From Bostrychus sinensis (lineage: Eukaryota; Chordata; Actinopteri; Gobiiformes; Eleotridae): a stretch of 64,000 nucleotides of DNA. The notes beneath the pieces were generated by a model. The model was not told the DNA's origin, did no database searches, and saw only the letters and a list, made by a program, of their open reading frames with translations. A program made the position numbers and the translations under genes. The stretch lies in assembly GCA_020698575.1 (NCBI GenBank), contig CM036257.1:20537520-20601519 (forward strand), read 5' to 3'. Positions 24,840 through 37,200 of the stretch are shown here, piece after piece; within the stretch, counting starts at the first letter, position 1, and every line of letters begins with the position of its first letter.

Positions 24840-25550
24840 AGCTCTTGAGGACGGAGGCGGGGCTCACGACTCAGCGGGAGCTCTCATTGGACAAGGCTGT
24901 TGGACACTATCCCTGCAGGGGGACGTGGTTGGAGCACGGGGCGCGGGATGCAGGTGAGAACAAGAGACAGCGGCCCAGCGTGAGGCACATACAGAGGGGT
25001 GAGGTGCTGAGGCCAGAACGGGACGCAGGGATGGAGAGTGTGTATATGTGTGTGTGTGTGAGAAGCCTGGATAGCAGAGTGTCAGGAGTGCTGTCAGTCA
25101 CTCATCCATCCAGCTGGCTAATTGGCTCCTTACCCTCTCTCCTGCTCCCTCTCTCTCTCTTCTTCCTCCTCTCTTGCCCTCTCTCTCTCCCTCCATCAGG
25201 CGTTGCTCCTAACTGCGTGCCGGAGGCCAAAATGCAGATGAGCTGTGCCTGGCGTCAGGGGGAGCTTCTGCGCTGCTTAATTATCTCACTGTGTGTATGT
25301 GTGTAGAAATGTGTGTGCAGAGAGAGAGAGAGAGGGTTAGCTGATCAGGTTAGCAGCCCACACACAGGCGCACCACTCTGCTACTGCTGCTGCTGCTGCT
25401 GTTGCTGCTATGCTAAACAGCAAGGCATCCTGGGAATTGCAGTGACAGCTCATTTTGGTTTTTTCGCAGTCTATGTATGAAAGCTGCTGAGAGACAACAC
25501 GCCTCCCGTTCCTGCCTCACCCCTCCTCTCTCCCTCTCCCCCTATAAAAC
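24840..25550. other. GC-richer non-coding island
   Basis: A 153-codon frame runs across it, but composition is driven by GT/CT repeats and no domain is visible. Includes (CTG)5 near 25383-25400. Confidence 0.3.
25125..25198 (+). repeat. CT-rich pyrimidine tract
   Basis: (CT)n and (CTC)n blocks within the GC-richer 24840-25550 stretch. Confidence 0.75.
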
Positions 25551-26139
25551 ACACACACGGGTACTTGTTTCACTATCTTTGTGAAGACCATAGATATAAT
25601 AGTGGACCATGGGATCAACTGCTGACAGAGACGCTCATGCAAAAGTGAGGGTTGGCTCCAAGAAACTATTGATAGACATTCAAATAAAGTTAAAAGTTAT
25701 CACTACTTTACAGGTATAATATTAGTCTTACCAGACACTTACCATAAATTGTAACCTTTTTTTTTTTTTTTTAAGTCCATTAAGTGATTATTTCAATAGT
25801 ACTGAGAAATAGTAAAGTTACCCACTGGTGGCTAACTTTATGTCTGTGCTTTTGAATCAAATAAAACTATAGATTATTTTGAACATGAACTATTCCTGTG
25901 GTTTCCAAATTGTGGTATCTATGTGAAAACAAATATAAAAAACATGATTTTCAAACAGCCTGATTACAATTTGAAACTAGAAAATAGCTAAACACACTGA
26001 GGTGCCTTTTCAAAAATACACATATCCTCTAGTTCAGCTAATCAATGTTCGTTCTAAGTGCGTGAGAGTAAGGGGGTGCATGGCTGAGGGGTCAAAGGTC
26101 AAATGAAGGGGTACGGAACTCTGAAATGTTTGGAAAATG

Positions 26140-26320
26140 CTGAACTATTCAATTTTATTTTATTTTATTTTATTTGTATAGCCTGATTTCACAACACCAG
26201 TCGCCTCAAAGGGCTTTACAAGAATAGGCACACAAGCAATAGTCACACAATCAAACAAAAACATACAATCAGACATAAACACACAATCAGACATAAACAC
26301 ACAATCAAGCATAAACTAAT
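26140..26320 (+). repeat. (TTTTA)n plus 'GGGCTTTACA' repeat
   Basis: (ATTTT)5 at 26151-26176 followed by TGTATAGCCTGATTTCAC, CCTCAAAGGGCTTTACA and a tandem ACACAATCAGACATAAAC at 26250-26312. This is a common fish dispersed repeat form. Confidence 0.5.
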
Positions 26321-26504
26321 AACGACACTACTGTGATTGTGGTTGGAGTCTTTCCAATCCAGACCAACTATAAATATGCTCCATTATGCTTCAGCTATGA
26401 GTTTATCTGACATTAGCATCACTAGCTACGCAAACTGTTATGCAATTGACTTTCCATTACAGCTGTGCCTCACTTTCTGTCATTTTGTTAAGGCTTTTGC
26501 TAAC

Positions 26505-26755
26505 TTGGGGCAGCAGTAGCTCAGTTGTTAGAGACGTTCGCTAACCTGAAGGTTGCTAGTTTGAGCCCCGCTAGCCCCAATATGTATGCAGTTCAGCCAC
26601 AGAGGGTCACAAGTCAGTGTACTTGTACTTGTGTCTGTCCCAAGCCCAGATAAAGGTTGGGTCAGGAAGGGCACCTTAGGCGGCAGATGATTCGAAGACT
26701 TTGATGAACAATGTATTATTATTATTATTTTTATTATTATTATTATTATTATTTT
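26505..26755 (+). mobile_element. tRNA-derived SINE, family A, nearly full copy
   Basis: A tRNA-like head (box A TAGCTCAGTTGTTAGAG, box B region GTTTGAGCCCC) is followed by a body with GAGGGTCACAAG, TCCCAAGCCCAGATAAA and GTCAGGAAGGGCA, then an (ATT)n tail. This copy links the body motif to a tRNA head. Confidence 0.8.
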
Positions 26756-26969
26756 GTAGGAGTAATGCTTTGTAAAAATAAAACAGGTGGTTACAGGCTT
26801 ATTTAAATGTGTATTATAAAGTTATTTTGTGTCAATCTAAATGACAAAATGTCCTCACAGTTATGATAAAACACTTGTGGTCCTCAGTTTGTACGGAGTC
26901 TAAGAGCACAATGACATCCACACACACATGCTTTTCCCTGGTGCTCATGGGAACGGGTCCGGGGCCTGT

Positions 26970-27062
26970 CACCATCTCTCTCCCCCCTCTCTCCTCCTCC
27001 TCCTCCTCCTCACCCCTTTCCGCCTCTCCTCCTCCTCCTCCCTCCTCTCCTCTCCTCCATCC
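26970..27062 (+). repeat. CT/CCT pyrimidine tract
   Basis: Nearly pure pyrimidine, with (CTC)n and (TCC)n blocks. Confidence 0.85.
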
Positions 27063-27540
27063 TACCTTCCCCTCATCGCCGCGGTGACAGCGCTTGTTGA
27101 CAAACGCCAGCAGTCATCAGGGCACCATGGGAAATCTTCTGCCACCATTTTGTCAGCAGAATGACAGAAGTTGTTAATGTCTCGCCTCTCGCCCTGACAC
27201 GAGACGCAGGGGCTGACAGACTGTGACACACGCCATACACACACACACCTCTCTCACACACATACACACTACACACTGCTGCCAAATGCACAAATGCCAC
27301 ACTTCATACACACTAATACACACATTTCCTTCTTGTCCACACTCTATGGCCCTCTCCTTCACTCTCCTCCATCAGTGTCTATGTGCACTACAGCTGTGTG
27401 CATATAGATGTTTAATGTGTACGCTTTAAGAGTACTAATGAGGCACCCCAGTATTCAACACTTACTATTCTAATAAATGTTTCTAGTTTGCCATATACTG
27501 AAGTACTAATGCGTTTAGAGTTTTAAAAATATGTAAAAAG

Positions 27541-27690
27541 GGGGCGCCTCGGTGGCTCACCCGGTAGCGCACATGCCACCACTGGAGCAACCTGGATTTG
27601 ACTCCTGGCTTGGGACACTTTTGCTTCCCCTGTCTCTTTCATGTGAATATACTGCCTCTATCAAATAAAGGCAAAAAGCAAAAGTTAATC
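27541..27690 (+). mobile_element. tRNA-derived SINE, family B
   Basis: GCGCCTCGGTGGCTCACCC, CTGGATTTGACTCC, CCCCTGTCTCTTTCATG and tail TATCAAATAAAGGCAAAAA. Confidence 0.75.
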
Positions 27691-27699
27691 TTAAATGTA

Positions 27700-29080
27700 A
27701 AAAAGAAACTATTGCATCCATTCAGAGGTGGTGGATTTAATAAGGAACCAGGACTTCAGAGACATCACTCCTGACAATAAAGTTATCTTTTCTTATTAAC
27801 CAATTAGGATATGAAGAAAGTGGTTATATGTGCAGTGTTTCTCGCAACATTTGTCATTTAAGGTGGGTAGCCAACTCATAGTTCCTCCAAATTGAGAACC
27901 TACAAATTAATGTCATTTATACACCCACTTACAACCTATAAATGCCACAAAAAGTTAGTTTAACCACATTGAATAGTGCCAAGGTGGTAAGTGCTTATAG
28001 CCAAGTCGGCCACCTTAACTATCAATTCAGTGGTTTAATTTGGTAATGAGGGGTTTTTAGAATGGGCCCTAAAGATTTGAAGTAGCCTACATTAAGACGT
28101 CTAATCTATTACATCATAGCTAGCTATCAGCTGTTTTTATTGCAGTTTATTGCAAAAAATGGGTGCTAGAGGTGGTTAGTTTTAATAAAATAAAATATTT
28201 ATTTTTAAGGACACATTTAAACATAAGGTATAGCTATATAATAGCTCTATAATAGAGTCATGTGCTGCTCTTGTTCATTATGAATATTTCAAACCCAGAC
28301 ACAACAAGAGATGTAACCTACAAGAGCTCTTATGGGCCCCTAAACCTCCTGGGCCCCAGTGCAGTTGCTCTGGCTGCAGTGCCTGATATTACGCCCCTGT
28401 ATCAATTGCTGGGAGAAACACTGAATGTATTTTTCAAAGACTAATGTGATCATATGCAAAGTTTTTTTTTATCTGGCCTTCATATAAAGTTTGTTTTAAT
28501 CTAATTAACAAAAGCAAATGTGTAATGTTTACAAAAAAAAATATCACTAAATAATAAGTTTTTGTATAATAAAAATCTGGTCTTTGGAAGCAGCATCATG
28601 CAGCTGTATTAAATATTAGTATGTATCTACTAATTCATTTACCACTTACTTTCGCTGGGTAGTAAGTTAGTTAGTTAGTTGCCGGGCTTACTCATTTAAC
28701 ATATACTCAACACAATATACATGATTCAGAGTTGTTGTTTTTGTATGGGCCCTTATTAGGATTTGCACTCACACACTAGATGTTGGGGCTAGTGACATGA
28801 ATGCTATATGAATAGTAGTTTTAGTTTAAATGTTGGGTAATTATCATATTTTGGAAAACATTATTTTTTATATTATTTTATTACCTATTATTATGAGGTT
28901 CAGCTGGAATCTTCTACATAAAATTCATTTCCCATTGTTACAACATCATTACTTACTTTCTTGTAATTTAGGAATCTGCAATGCCAATATACTACCACTA
29001 TAATTTGATCCTAATATTGCTATTCCTCACATCAGTCCTATCTGATCCTGTTACATAGCCACATATGTTGCAATCCGGAT
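27700..29080. other. AT-rich gene-free stretch
   Basis: A piece at 28330-28400 (GGGCCCCTAAACCTCCTGGG, ATATTACGCCCCTG) looks like a DNA-element end. (TTAG)4 lies at 28664-28680. Nothing else supported. Confidence 0.45.
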
Positions 29081-29119
29081 ATGTGTAAGTGGGTACTGCT
29101 GCTAATGAGGAGACAGGGG

Positions 29120-29123
<4 letters not shown>

Positions 29124-29163
<40 letters not shown>
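29124..29163 (+). repeat. (GT)20 microsatellite
   Basis: Uninterrupted GT dinucleotides. Confidence 0.95.
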
Positions 29164-29165
<2 letters not shown>

Positions 29166-29299
29166 GATAGTGATAGAGAGCAGTGCCTCAGCTCTCGTTA
29201 TGGATGTCAGATCAATAACATTTACAATCCCGACAGGAGATGGAGCCAGGCCGACAACCCTAACTGACCGTTATGAGAGCATGATGGACTCTGGACACT

Positions 29300-29327
29300 G
29301 CACACACACATAACACACACACACACA

Positions 29328-29366
<39 letters not shown>
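29300..29366 (+). repeat. Compound (CA)n(TC)n(CA)n microsatellite
   Basis: CA run, then eight or more TC, then CA again. Confidence 0.95.
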
Positions 29367-29369
29367 GTA

Positions 29370-30820
29370 TATCCGAGCTGCTTCTCTGGACAGCCAATTA
29401 CCGTAGCTCATAATCCGCTTGCTCCACACACACAGCCCCTGCCTTCCACCTGTGTACGGTGCTGTGTATTAGTGGGTCTGTGCAGGATGCCAAAGCTCCC
29501 CTCTTGAATCTGCAAAAGGTACATCCTCATGCAGGCCCCATACCTGATCAACCGTTTGGCCTGCTCTGTTATAAGGAGGACTATTTGTTCAAATGTCCTG
29601 GGATTGCATTGACAAGGACAATTTGTTGAGATGGAGGAAGCTGTTGATACACTGCGCTTCAAAGTCTGAATTAGAATTGACCACAGTCGTTTCTTGAGAC
29701 AGGAAAAGGCCAAACAAGCATCAGAAACAGTATTAAAGGCAATGCTATGGTTTTAGAGAAGTAGTCATTAAAAAGTATTCGCTGCACCTGTGGCTCACCC
29801 AAGAACACCGAGGCTACTCTGAATTATTCACCCTTGTCTCACCTACAAAAATATATTTATTTAGGAAAATCTAAACTTCATATATGGCAAATAGCAGTAT
29901 ATCCCCAGTACATCTTCCCCAGTTCATGACTTTCCAAATTTGATTTAAAAGTGTTGAACAGATATGTCTTGAGTTTGTACACCGGAAACCGCTTTTTTTC
30001 TTTTTGCCACATTCAATTATCTGTCTCCTATGTTGATAGTAACTCTTGTGTTTTGGTAAATGTTTTTCTATTTCCCTTTGATGTGAGTTATTTTGTCCAG
30101 TTCTTTGTAAATTCAACTCCAATCATCATGGACCAGACAAATTCTTGTGTACAGAAATGGGCGGTCAAGCCAGTGCCTGTACTTTTTACACAAGCTCTGT
30201 CATTGAAGTATGGAGGGTTGTTTTGTCATGAAGGCCGTGTCTTTGTTAGCACTATAATGTTTTTTTCGGTTGGACTAAAAAGTATGGATTATGAGACAGT
30301 TGTTTTTAGTTAGATGGACCTTTGTTGTCGTTGGGAATGTTATTTGCTTTGCCCTTACACTGTGTTCACAAGGCAGCTGCAATGTTTAAAACAAAAAGTT
30401 ATATTTTATTGCAAAAAGTTACTTAATAGAAGTAGCTGGCTTTAAAAATAATTATGGGTTGTTGTGTTTTTTATACAAAAAAATGTTAGTATTACATTAC
30501 CTTAAATTTTCTGTTAAATCAAACCAAAAGCTCATAAAAAAATTTAGTTAGTAATTTTAAAAATAGTTTTTAATTAGCAGATAAAGATAAATGCAAATAC
30601 AATAAAAACAATAAAAACGTGTAAGTTAAGTAAGCTTTATGTTTTTGGTCTAAATAAGGTAAAATATAAATAATAACAACTCTACATTTTTGGAGAAATA
30701 CCTAAACATGCACCGTTAACTTACAATTTTTAATTTTTTCTCTCAACATTATTTATGTAATCAGTTTCAACAGTTTTTCAGTTGTATTAACTTGTTGTGG
30801 TTACAAGCCAGTAGCCAGTT
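29370..30820. other. Gene-free stretch
   Basis: Short overlapping frames on both strands only, none with a recognisable domain. AT-rich from 30400 on. Confidence 0.45.
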
Positions 30821-30827
30821 GCATATG

Positions 30828-30928
30828 AATTTAGCATAGGTTTTACTCCAGATGCCCTTCCTGGCGCAACTCTTTCCATTTATCCAGGCTTAGGACTGAC
30901 ACAAAATGTGACCCTCTGAAGCTGGATT
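30828..30928 (-). mobile_element. SINE family A fragment
   Basis: GGTTTTACTCCAGATGCCC, TTTCCATTTATCCAGGCTT, TGTGACCCTC. Confidence 0.65.
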
Positions 30929-31067
30929 CCAAAATTGTATAAAAAGTATATCCCTTTTGAAAACTGTTCACTATAAATTATAAAAGTCTTTCTGTATGGT
31001 CCACTTAGGAAACTGGAGGCCTAGCAGTTTGAGCAGTGGCAAAACTTTTTTCTTTCTTTTCCTTACT

Positions 31068-31215
31068 GGAGTGGCCACAGTAAATCATCTGCCTCCTGCA
31101 TATTCATATGGCAAAGGTTTTATGCCGGATGCCCTTCCTGATGAACTTACCCAGGCTTCGGACTCGCTCCAAGAGTGGCCTACACTGGTTTGACCACCTG
31201 TGGCTGGATTTGAGC
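31068..31215 (-). mobile_element. SINE family A fragment
   Basis: GTGGCCACAGTAAATCATC, TTTTATGCCGGATGCCC, CCCAGGCTTCGGAC and GACCACCTGTGGC in order. Confidence 0.7.
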
Positions 31216-31369
31216 AAAAACAAAAGTTTAGAAGTATCCTGCAGTACTAGATAATGTCTTATTGCGCTAAAAGTAGTCTACTCACTTGATAATTAGCCAG
31301 TATTAGGCCTTCACCTTTAGCCAGTAGCATACAGTAGGCTAAAGGAAAGTTGCCTAACTCAGCTGCACA

Positions 31370-31760
31370 GTGGAGCAGGTGGAAGGAGCTCGAGTCAAGT
31401 GCATCTTTGAGCAGGTGGCGCCCCGCATGAGGCGCGCAGGACGAGATGAAAGCCTCGCTCTGCACAGCTCTCCTTCCCGCGCTCCCCACCTCTGCACCAG
31501 CGCAGCACCGGAGCCCCCCTCGTGCCCTCCCCTACCCACCCCTACCCCGCGCTCCTCTGCCGTTCGCTGAGGTAGATTTGTACTGACAGCAGCGGGTGCA
31601 TTCGCCAGTCATCCTCCATAAAAGGTGTGGTGTGATCAAAGGCCCGCCGGCGCCGAGGCAGGGAGAGGCGGGGAAGGCGGCCCGCGATGTCGGCTGCGTG
31701 TGTCGCTGCGTGTCTGCGTGTCTCCGGCGTCTCGCAGGGTTGAGTCAGTTTTTTTGAAGC
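31370..31760. promoter_or_regulatory. CpG-bearing GC-rich island
   Basis: The densest CpG patch in the gene-poor half (GGCGCCCCGCATGAGGCGCG near 31417; GGCCCGCCGGCGCCGAGG near 31640; GGCCCGCGATGTCGG at 31679). It could be a promoter or 5' exon of an unseen gene. Open frames inside are short and overlap on both strands, so I call no protein. Confidence 0.45.
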
Positions 31761-32500
31761 TTTAAAAACACAAAAACCCTCTCTGTCTCTCTCCCCGCTA
31801 TTTACATTTGAGCGCCGTTTTGCCTTGGCACTGAAACACTGGTTTTATTCCCTCCGCCTGTAGCCGTGTGACAGGCTCAGCTGCATTAATCACACTCAAG
31901 GATTTTTTTCCTGCTAAACTGGGAGAATTAAATCTTTAAATACACTTTAAACGCAAGTGTCTGACTGAAGTTATGTTAACAAGCCCCCAACCTGAAGCGT
32001 GTGAATCCCCGGTGAGCGCTAAGGGGATCCCAGACACTAAAGACTAGAGAAAAAAGGCAATGTGTTGATATAAATTTACCCATCTCCGCTCAATTACCAA
32101 CACTTAAACTGCTGTAAAAGTTTGTCTTCTGACGACGCGAACGCTCAAATCACACACAGCACTGCAGCTTTAAGTCACCTGCCAGTCATCCCCCACTTTT
32201 CCATATTCATGTAGTTTTTTAAAATCACCAGGAAGCCCGAGCAGCCCTCTTTACCTCCTCATTAACATCAGTCGTCCCGTCACCGTCAGACAGCCATTTT
32301 CTCCATCAATTAAACGCAATGAAATCCAAAGCCAGACTTACTGCTGACACATCTGCATACAGGCCCGGGATGCAAATGCACAAAATATTTGGCGATGCAA
32401 ATTTTCAAAAGATTGTTAAGAGATGGCTCAGCCTCCCCCTATTCCCCCCAAATTCTGTTTTTATCATCATCCGCCAGCAGCACAAAGCTTTCTATATACA
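31760..32500. other. Moderately GC, high-complexity non-coding stretch
   Basis: No repeats or open frames of note. Contains TAAT/ATTA-rich pieces. It may be conserved regulatory DNA linked to the island before it. Confidence 0.3.
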
Positions 32501-32789
32501 TTGATCTTTTCCTGTTTTAACTCTGTCTTGACTGAATTAAACATATCCCATCAACAGTGCTTAAAGTTGCTGTCCTGCACAAAGGTCTTTTATCAGAACA
32601 GTGTAAATATGTTTACCCCAAAGGAGCAACAAATATTCACATTTTACTTGTAATACATACAACAGATACTACAGTATCAGCATTATAGTTTTCAATTTGT
32701 ATTTCTTCATAGGCCTAAATTCATTCAAATTCATATATAGGAGCCATTCCAAGACATTTAACATTTCTTATGGGCTTATTGTTAGTGTG

Positions 32790-33330
32790 TCCCAACCAAG
32801 GGTACGTGGACCCCTAGGGTATGCAAGGACGTTACAGGCGGTATGTGGAGTTTTTAATAATTTATTTCCCAGATGATAAGAAAATATTCACAGTCATTTT
32901 ATACTGAACTATTGAAACTATATGAAAGACAATCTCAAGTGAAAATCAGGTGAAACTGCAAAATATATTGGAATATTCTGTTACATTTCCCCTTTAATTT
33001 AGTAGCTTGTTTCAAAGGGGAGTTAATCAAATAATTTTATTTTTTTGCAGTAAATTTATTATGAGTTAAAAATCTGGCAATCCAAGGGGTCCAGCAGGCC
33101 CCGCAGGTATGTCAGCGGGCCTTTTCTCAAAGGTTTAAGTGGGAGCGTTTTTTCTTTTCACTAGTGACAGTATCATGTTGATAGTCTTTTAGCCATAAAC
33201 AGAGACACCAATGTAAAGTTCACATCTGACTGGATAGCACAAATATACAGACAAAAATGGTACTGGCCATAAACATTGCATTTTATGAAATCTCATCCTG
33301 TGGAGTGACTGGCCCCTGGGCTGCACTTTG
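32790..33330. repeat. Possible DNA-element relics
   Basis: GGGTACGTGGACCCCTAGGG at 32800 and CCCCTGGGCTGCACTTTGG at 33315 are phrases seen at the ends of fish hAT-like elements. Boundaries are not readable. Confidence 0.3.
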
Positions 33331-33339
33331 GACATTTCT

Positions 33340-34210
33340 GCTCTAGATGAATGGATCCAAGTTGCCCATAGATAATAAATGTGTGAAAAAATATCTGAAT
33401 GAAAGATAGCTCAAACTAATGTATTTTATTGCATTGTAAACATGTATTTAACTTAATTTATTGTCCCTTTCAGTCATTGACTTAATCACTTGCTGGATAG
33501 TTATTTCTGTTCAAAGCAGGGTTGTATTTCTCAGGCTAACAGCACTTTATGCGGGTGTCTGTTTATTAAGGTCAACAAAATGCTGCATTATTTACTTTTG
33601 TGTAGCCAAAGAGATGAATTGCAAGCCAATCAGCTATCACGTTGCCCCATATAAGAGGCGCTGAAGCAGGCTAGTTGAAATCTCTTATTTTCTTGCTCTT
33701 TAGCTACATAGATTTTAAATTTGTTGTTCACAGTTCCCAACTATGACCTTACTTCAAATCTAGTACCTTTGGGTCCATGAACTCTTAAGGACCATTTCCA
33801 GTTTATGTGTTACAAAACAGTTTCTAGGTCCCCTATGACTCACAATAATAAAAAGCCAGAATAGTGTTATTACATTTAATTTGAGCTTTCTAAGAAAAAC
33901 ATTTTACAGCATATAAACATTAGCATCACTATTGCTGCTCTGAGTGCGTAAACTTTGCTGTTACATCAAACCTGACTCATTACAAAATCAAAAAGGCACC
34001 GTCCTTAAAAACAAACAGCTATAATTTAATAGCTTAAAGCAAAGTTTAATTTACATTAGTTTCCTCATAGATGTGTGGTTTTGTCCCAGATTTTTTTTTT
34101 AATCCAAAAGGCAAAATGGTGCTTCATGTACACGTGGATGTGTTAGCATGTGTCCTAATCATGTCAATGTCATTTTAAAAAAAAAAAAAGATAGAATTTT
34201 TTTAAGTGCT
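33340..34210 (-). other. hadhb: Likely hadhb 3' UTR and downstream DNA
   Basis: Follows the hadhb stop codon on the minus strand. AT-rich with A/T runs. Poly(A) site not resolved. Confidence 0.4.
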
Positions 34211-37200
34211 TCACTGAGGGTAGGCTTCAATTAGCATCCCATGACCCTGAAAAAAAAAAAAAAAAAAAAAAAGACAATATTACATGCTGGCTGTTAAATA
34301 GATACAAACATTTAACTTTTTGATTCATTCATCTTCTGTTTTTTCCTTGTAGGGGGAGCTTAGGCGTGGTACACTCTGGACAGTGGTCAGTTAGACGTAG
34401 AGCTGAAACAAAGACTTACTCAAGAGAACTGATGAATCTAAATTGCTCATAGTGAATGGTTGTCTAACACACCCATGTCTTTGGACTGTGAGGAAGTCTG
34501 AGTACCCAGAGAGAACCCACTGTAACATGGGGAGGACACACCAATTCCACCCAGGGAGATCGTGATGGCCGGCCCACAACTGGCACTAAAAGCACTAACT
34601 GCTCTGCCACCCACTTGTTTTGTGAATACTTTTATAAAAAATATAGGATACCTGTCCTCCTGCTGCGCACGCTGCTACAACCCCAAACTGTCCTCCCTCT
34701 TTCTGGAGCCGGTGTGCTACTGTTGTTACCAGTCTGCAGCCAGTGGCACCAAACGGATGACCCAAAGACAGGGACCCTCCCCACAGGTTGAACTTCTCCA
34801 TAGGAGGAGTCCCCACCTACAGAGAAGACAGTGCATTACAGTGTAGTACAAATAAATAGGTACAGGTAGATGTGACTAGTCTCTTTACCTTTGCTTTCTT
34901 GCCCATGTAGGTCTGTGCAAACCAGTCTGAGTCCATTGCCTTCAGATTTGCAATGATCTGACCCTAAAAGCAAACAAATACAAAATATTATAGATACTAG
35001 ACAAAACGGTAATGCACACATTTTAGTGATCCATCAAATGAGCTCTGAAATGTAATCAAACATTGAGGTCAAAGCATAATGGAAGCTTAATAAATCTAAA
35101 TCAATAGCTTGACATTGTTGTTTTTACATTTTTAATTAAAATATTTTGGAGATTGACATATAATACTTTTCACAAAACAAGATAAACAACAAAAAAGGTA
35201 TATACTTACAGCGAATGCCTCATGGAACTCAAAGACATCAATGTCCTTCATAGTTAAACCGGCCTTTTCCAAGACTTTGGGTGTGGCATATGTTGGGCTA
35301 AAACATGACAGAGCATAGAATTTAAAAAAAAAAATACTTTTGAGCCGTGAAACAATTCATTTTTACAAACTTGTAATAAATGTAACCAAAGTAATAATGG
35401 AAATGTATGTGGTAAAAATCTGATTTACCCCAAAAGAAGCTGATCTTTAGGGTCTTGTGAAACATAGACAAAGTCTCTGCCAGAGTAATAAAAAACAACC
35501 TTTAATGTTAAGCATTACACCAGACATTTTAACTTTTACACCAAACAGAAAAGCATGGAGTTACCTGAGATAGGCTTTTGGTTTGTAACCCATAGCTAGA
35601 GCTTTCTCCTCAGACATAATAAGAACAGCAGAGGCACCATCAGTCTAGGGACATAAAAACAGTTAATTCCCTCCTGAGTGATGATTGATTAGTTTATGTA
35701 TGAACAATAAGATTGCTGTAGGGTCAGTTTGTTTGCATATGTACCAAGAAGGAAGAGTTGGCAGCAGTGACTGTGCCATGAGGCTTAACGAAAGCTGGTT
35801 TCAGTTTAGCCATCTGTTCCATTGAGGATGGGCGGATACCGTTATCCTTGGAAACAATATCACGACCTAAGGATAGAGAGAAATACAGAAAAATTAATTA
35901 TTATTTACTGATTCGTTTATTTAATAGGGACAATGCAGTTAGACATAATTCCAATACAATGTCTGCAATGGATGTTCTTCATATTGAGTTTATATGCAAA
36001 TTTGAAACACTTGTCCTTAGTTGGGCTTTTCTACTAAAATACACTGCTCAAAAAAAAAGGGAACACTAAAATAACATCCTAGATCTGAATGAATGAAATA
36101 TTCTTATTAAATCATTTATTTACATAGTTGAATGTGCTGACAACAAAAATCACACAAAAATTATCAATGGAAATCAAATTTATTAACCCATGGATGTCTG
36201 GATTTGGAGTCACACTCAAAATTAAAGTGGAAAAACACACTACAGGCTGATCCAACTTTGATGTAATGTGCTTAAAACAAGTCAAAATGAGGCTCAGTAG
36301 TGTGTGTGGCCTCCACGTGCCTGTATGACCTCCCTACAACGCCTGGCCATGCTCCTGATGAGGTGGTGGATGGTCTCCTGAGGGATCTCCTCCCAGACCT
36401 GGACTAAAGCATCTGTCAACTCCTGGATAGTCTGTGGTGCAACATGGCGTTGGTGGATGGAGCGAGACATGATGTCCCAGATGTGCTCAATTGGATTCAG
36501 GTCTGAGGAACGGGCGGCCAGTCCATAGCATCAATGCCACATGAGGTCTAGCATTGTCTTACATTAGGAGGAACCCAGGGTCAACCGCACCAGCATATGG
36601 TCTCAGAGGGGGTCTGAGGATCTCATCTCGATAACTAATGACAGTTAAGGCTACCTCTGGCGAGCACATGGAGGGCTGTGCTGCCCCCAAAGAAATGCCA
36701 CCCTACACCATTACTGACCCACTGCCAAACCGGTCATGCTGGAGGATGTTGCAGGCAGCAGAACGTTCTCCACGGCGTCTCCAGACTCTGTCACGTCTGT
36801 CACGTGCTCAGTGTGAACCTGCTTTCATCTGTGAAGAGCACAGGGCGCCAGTGGCGAATTTGCCAATCTTGGTGTTCTCTGGCAAATGCCAAATGTCCTG
36901 CATGGTGTTGGGCTGTAAGCACAACGCCCACCTGTGGACGTCGGGCCCTCATTCCACCCTCGTGGAGTCTGTTTCTGACCGTTTGAGCAGACACATGCAC
37001 ATTTGTGGCCTGCTGGAGGTCATTTTGCAAGGCTCTGGCAGTGCGCCTCCTGTTCCTCCTTGCACAAAGGAGGAGGTGGCGGTCCTGCTGCTGGGTTGTT
37101 GCCCTCCTACGGCCTCCTCCATGTCTCCTGATGTACTGGCCTGTCTCCTGGTAGCGCCTCCATGCTCTGGACACTATGCTGACAGACACAGCAAACCTTC

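Noticed and set aside
24845..25306. 153-codon plus-strand open frame
   Set aside because: Composition follows GT/CT-rich tracts, no recognisable domain, no splice context.
26505..26580. tRNA gene
   Set aside because: A and B boxes are present but the cloverleaf is poor and a SINE body follows; same for 22140, 27541 and 62640.
29951..30313. 120-codon plus-strand open frame
   Set aside because: No domain, no coding-like codon use, overlapped by an antisense frame.
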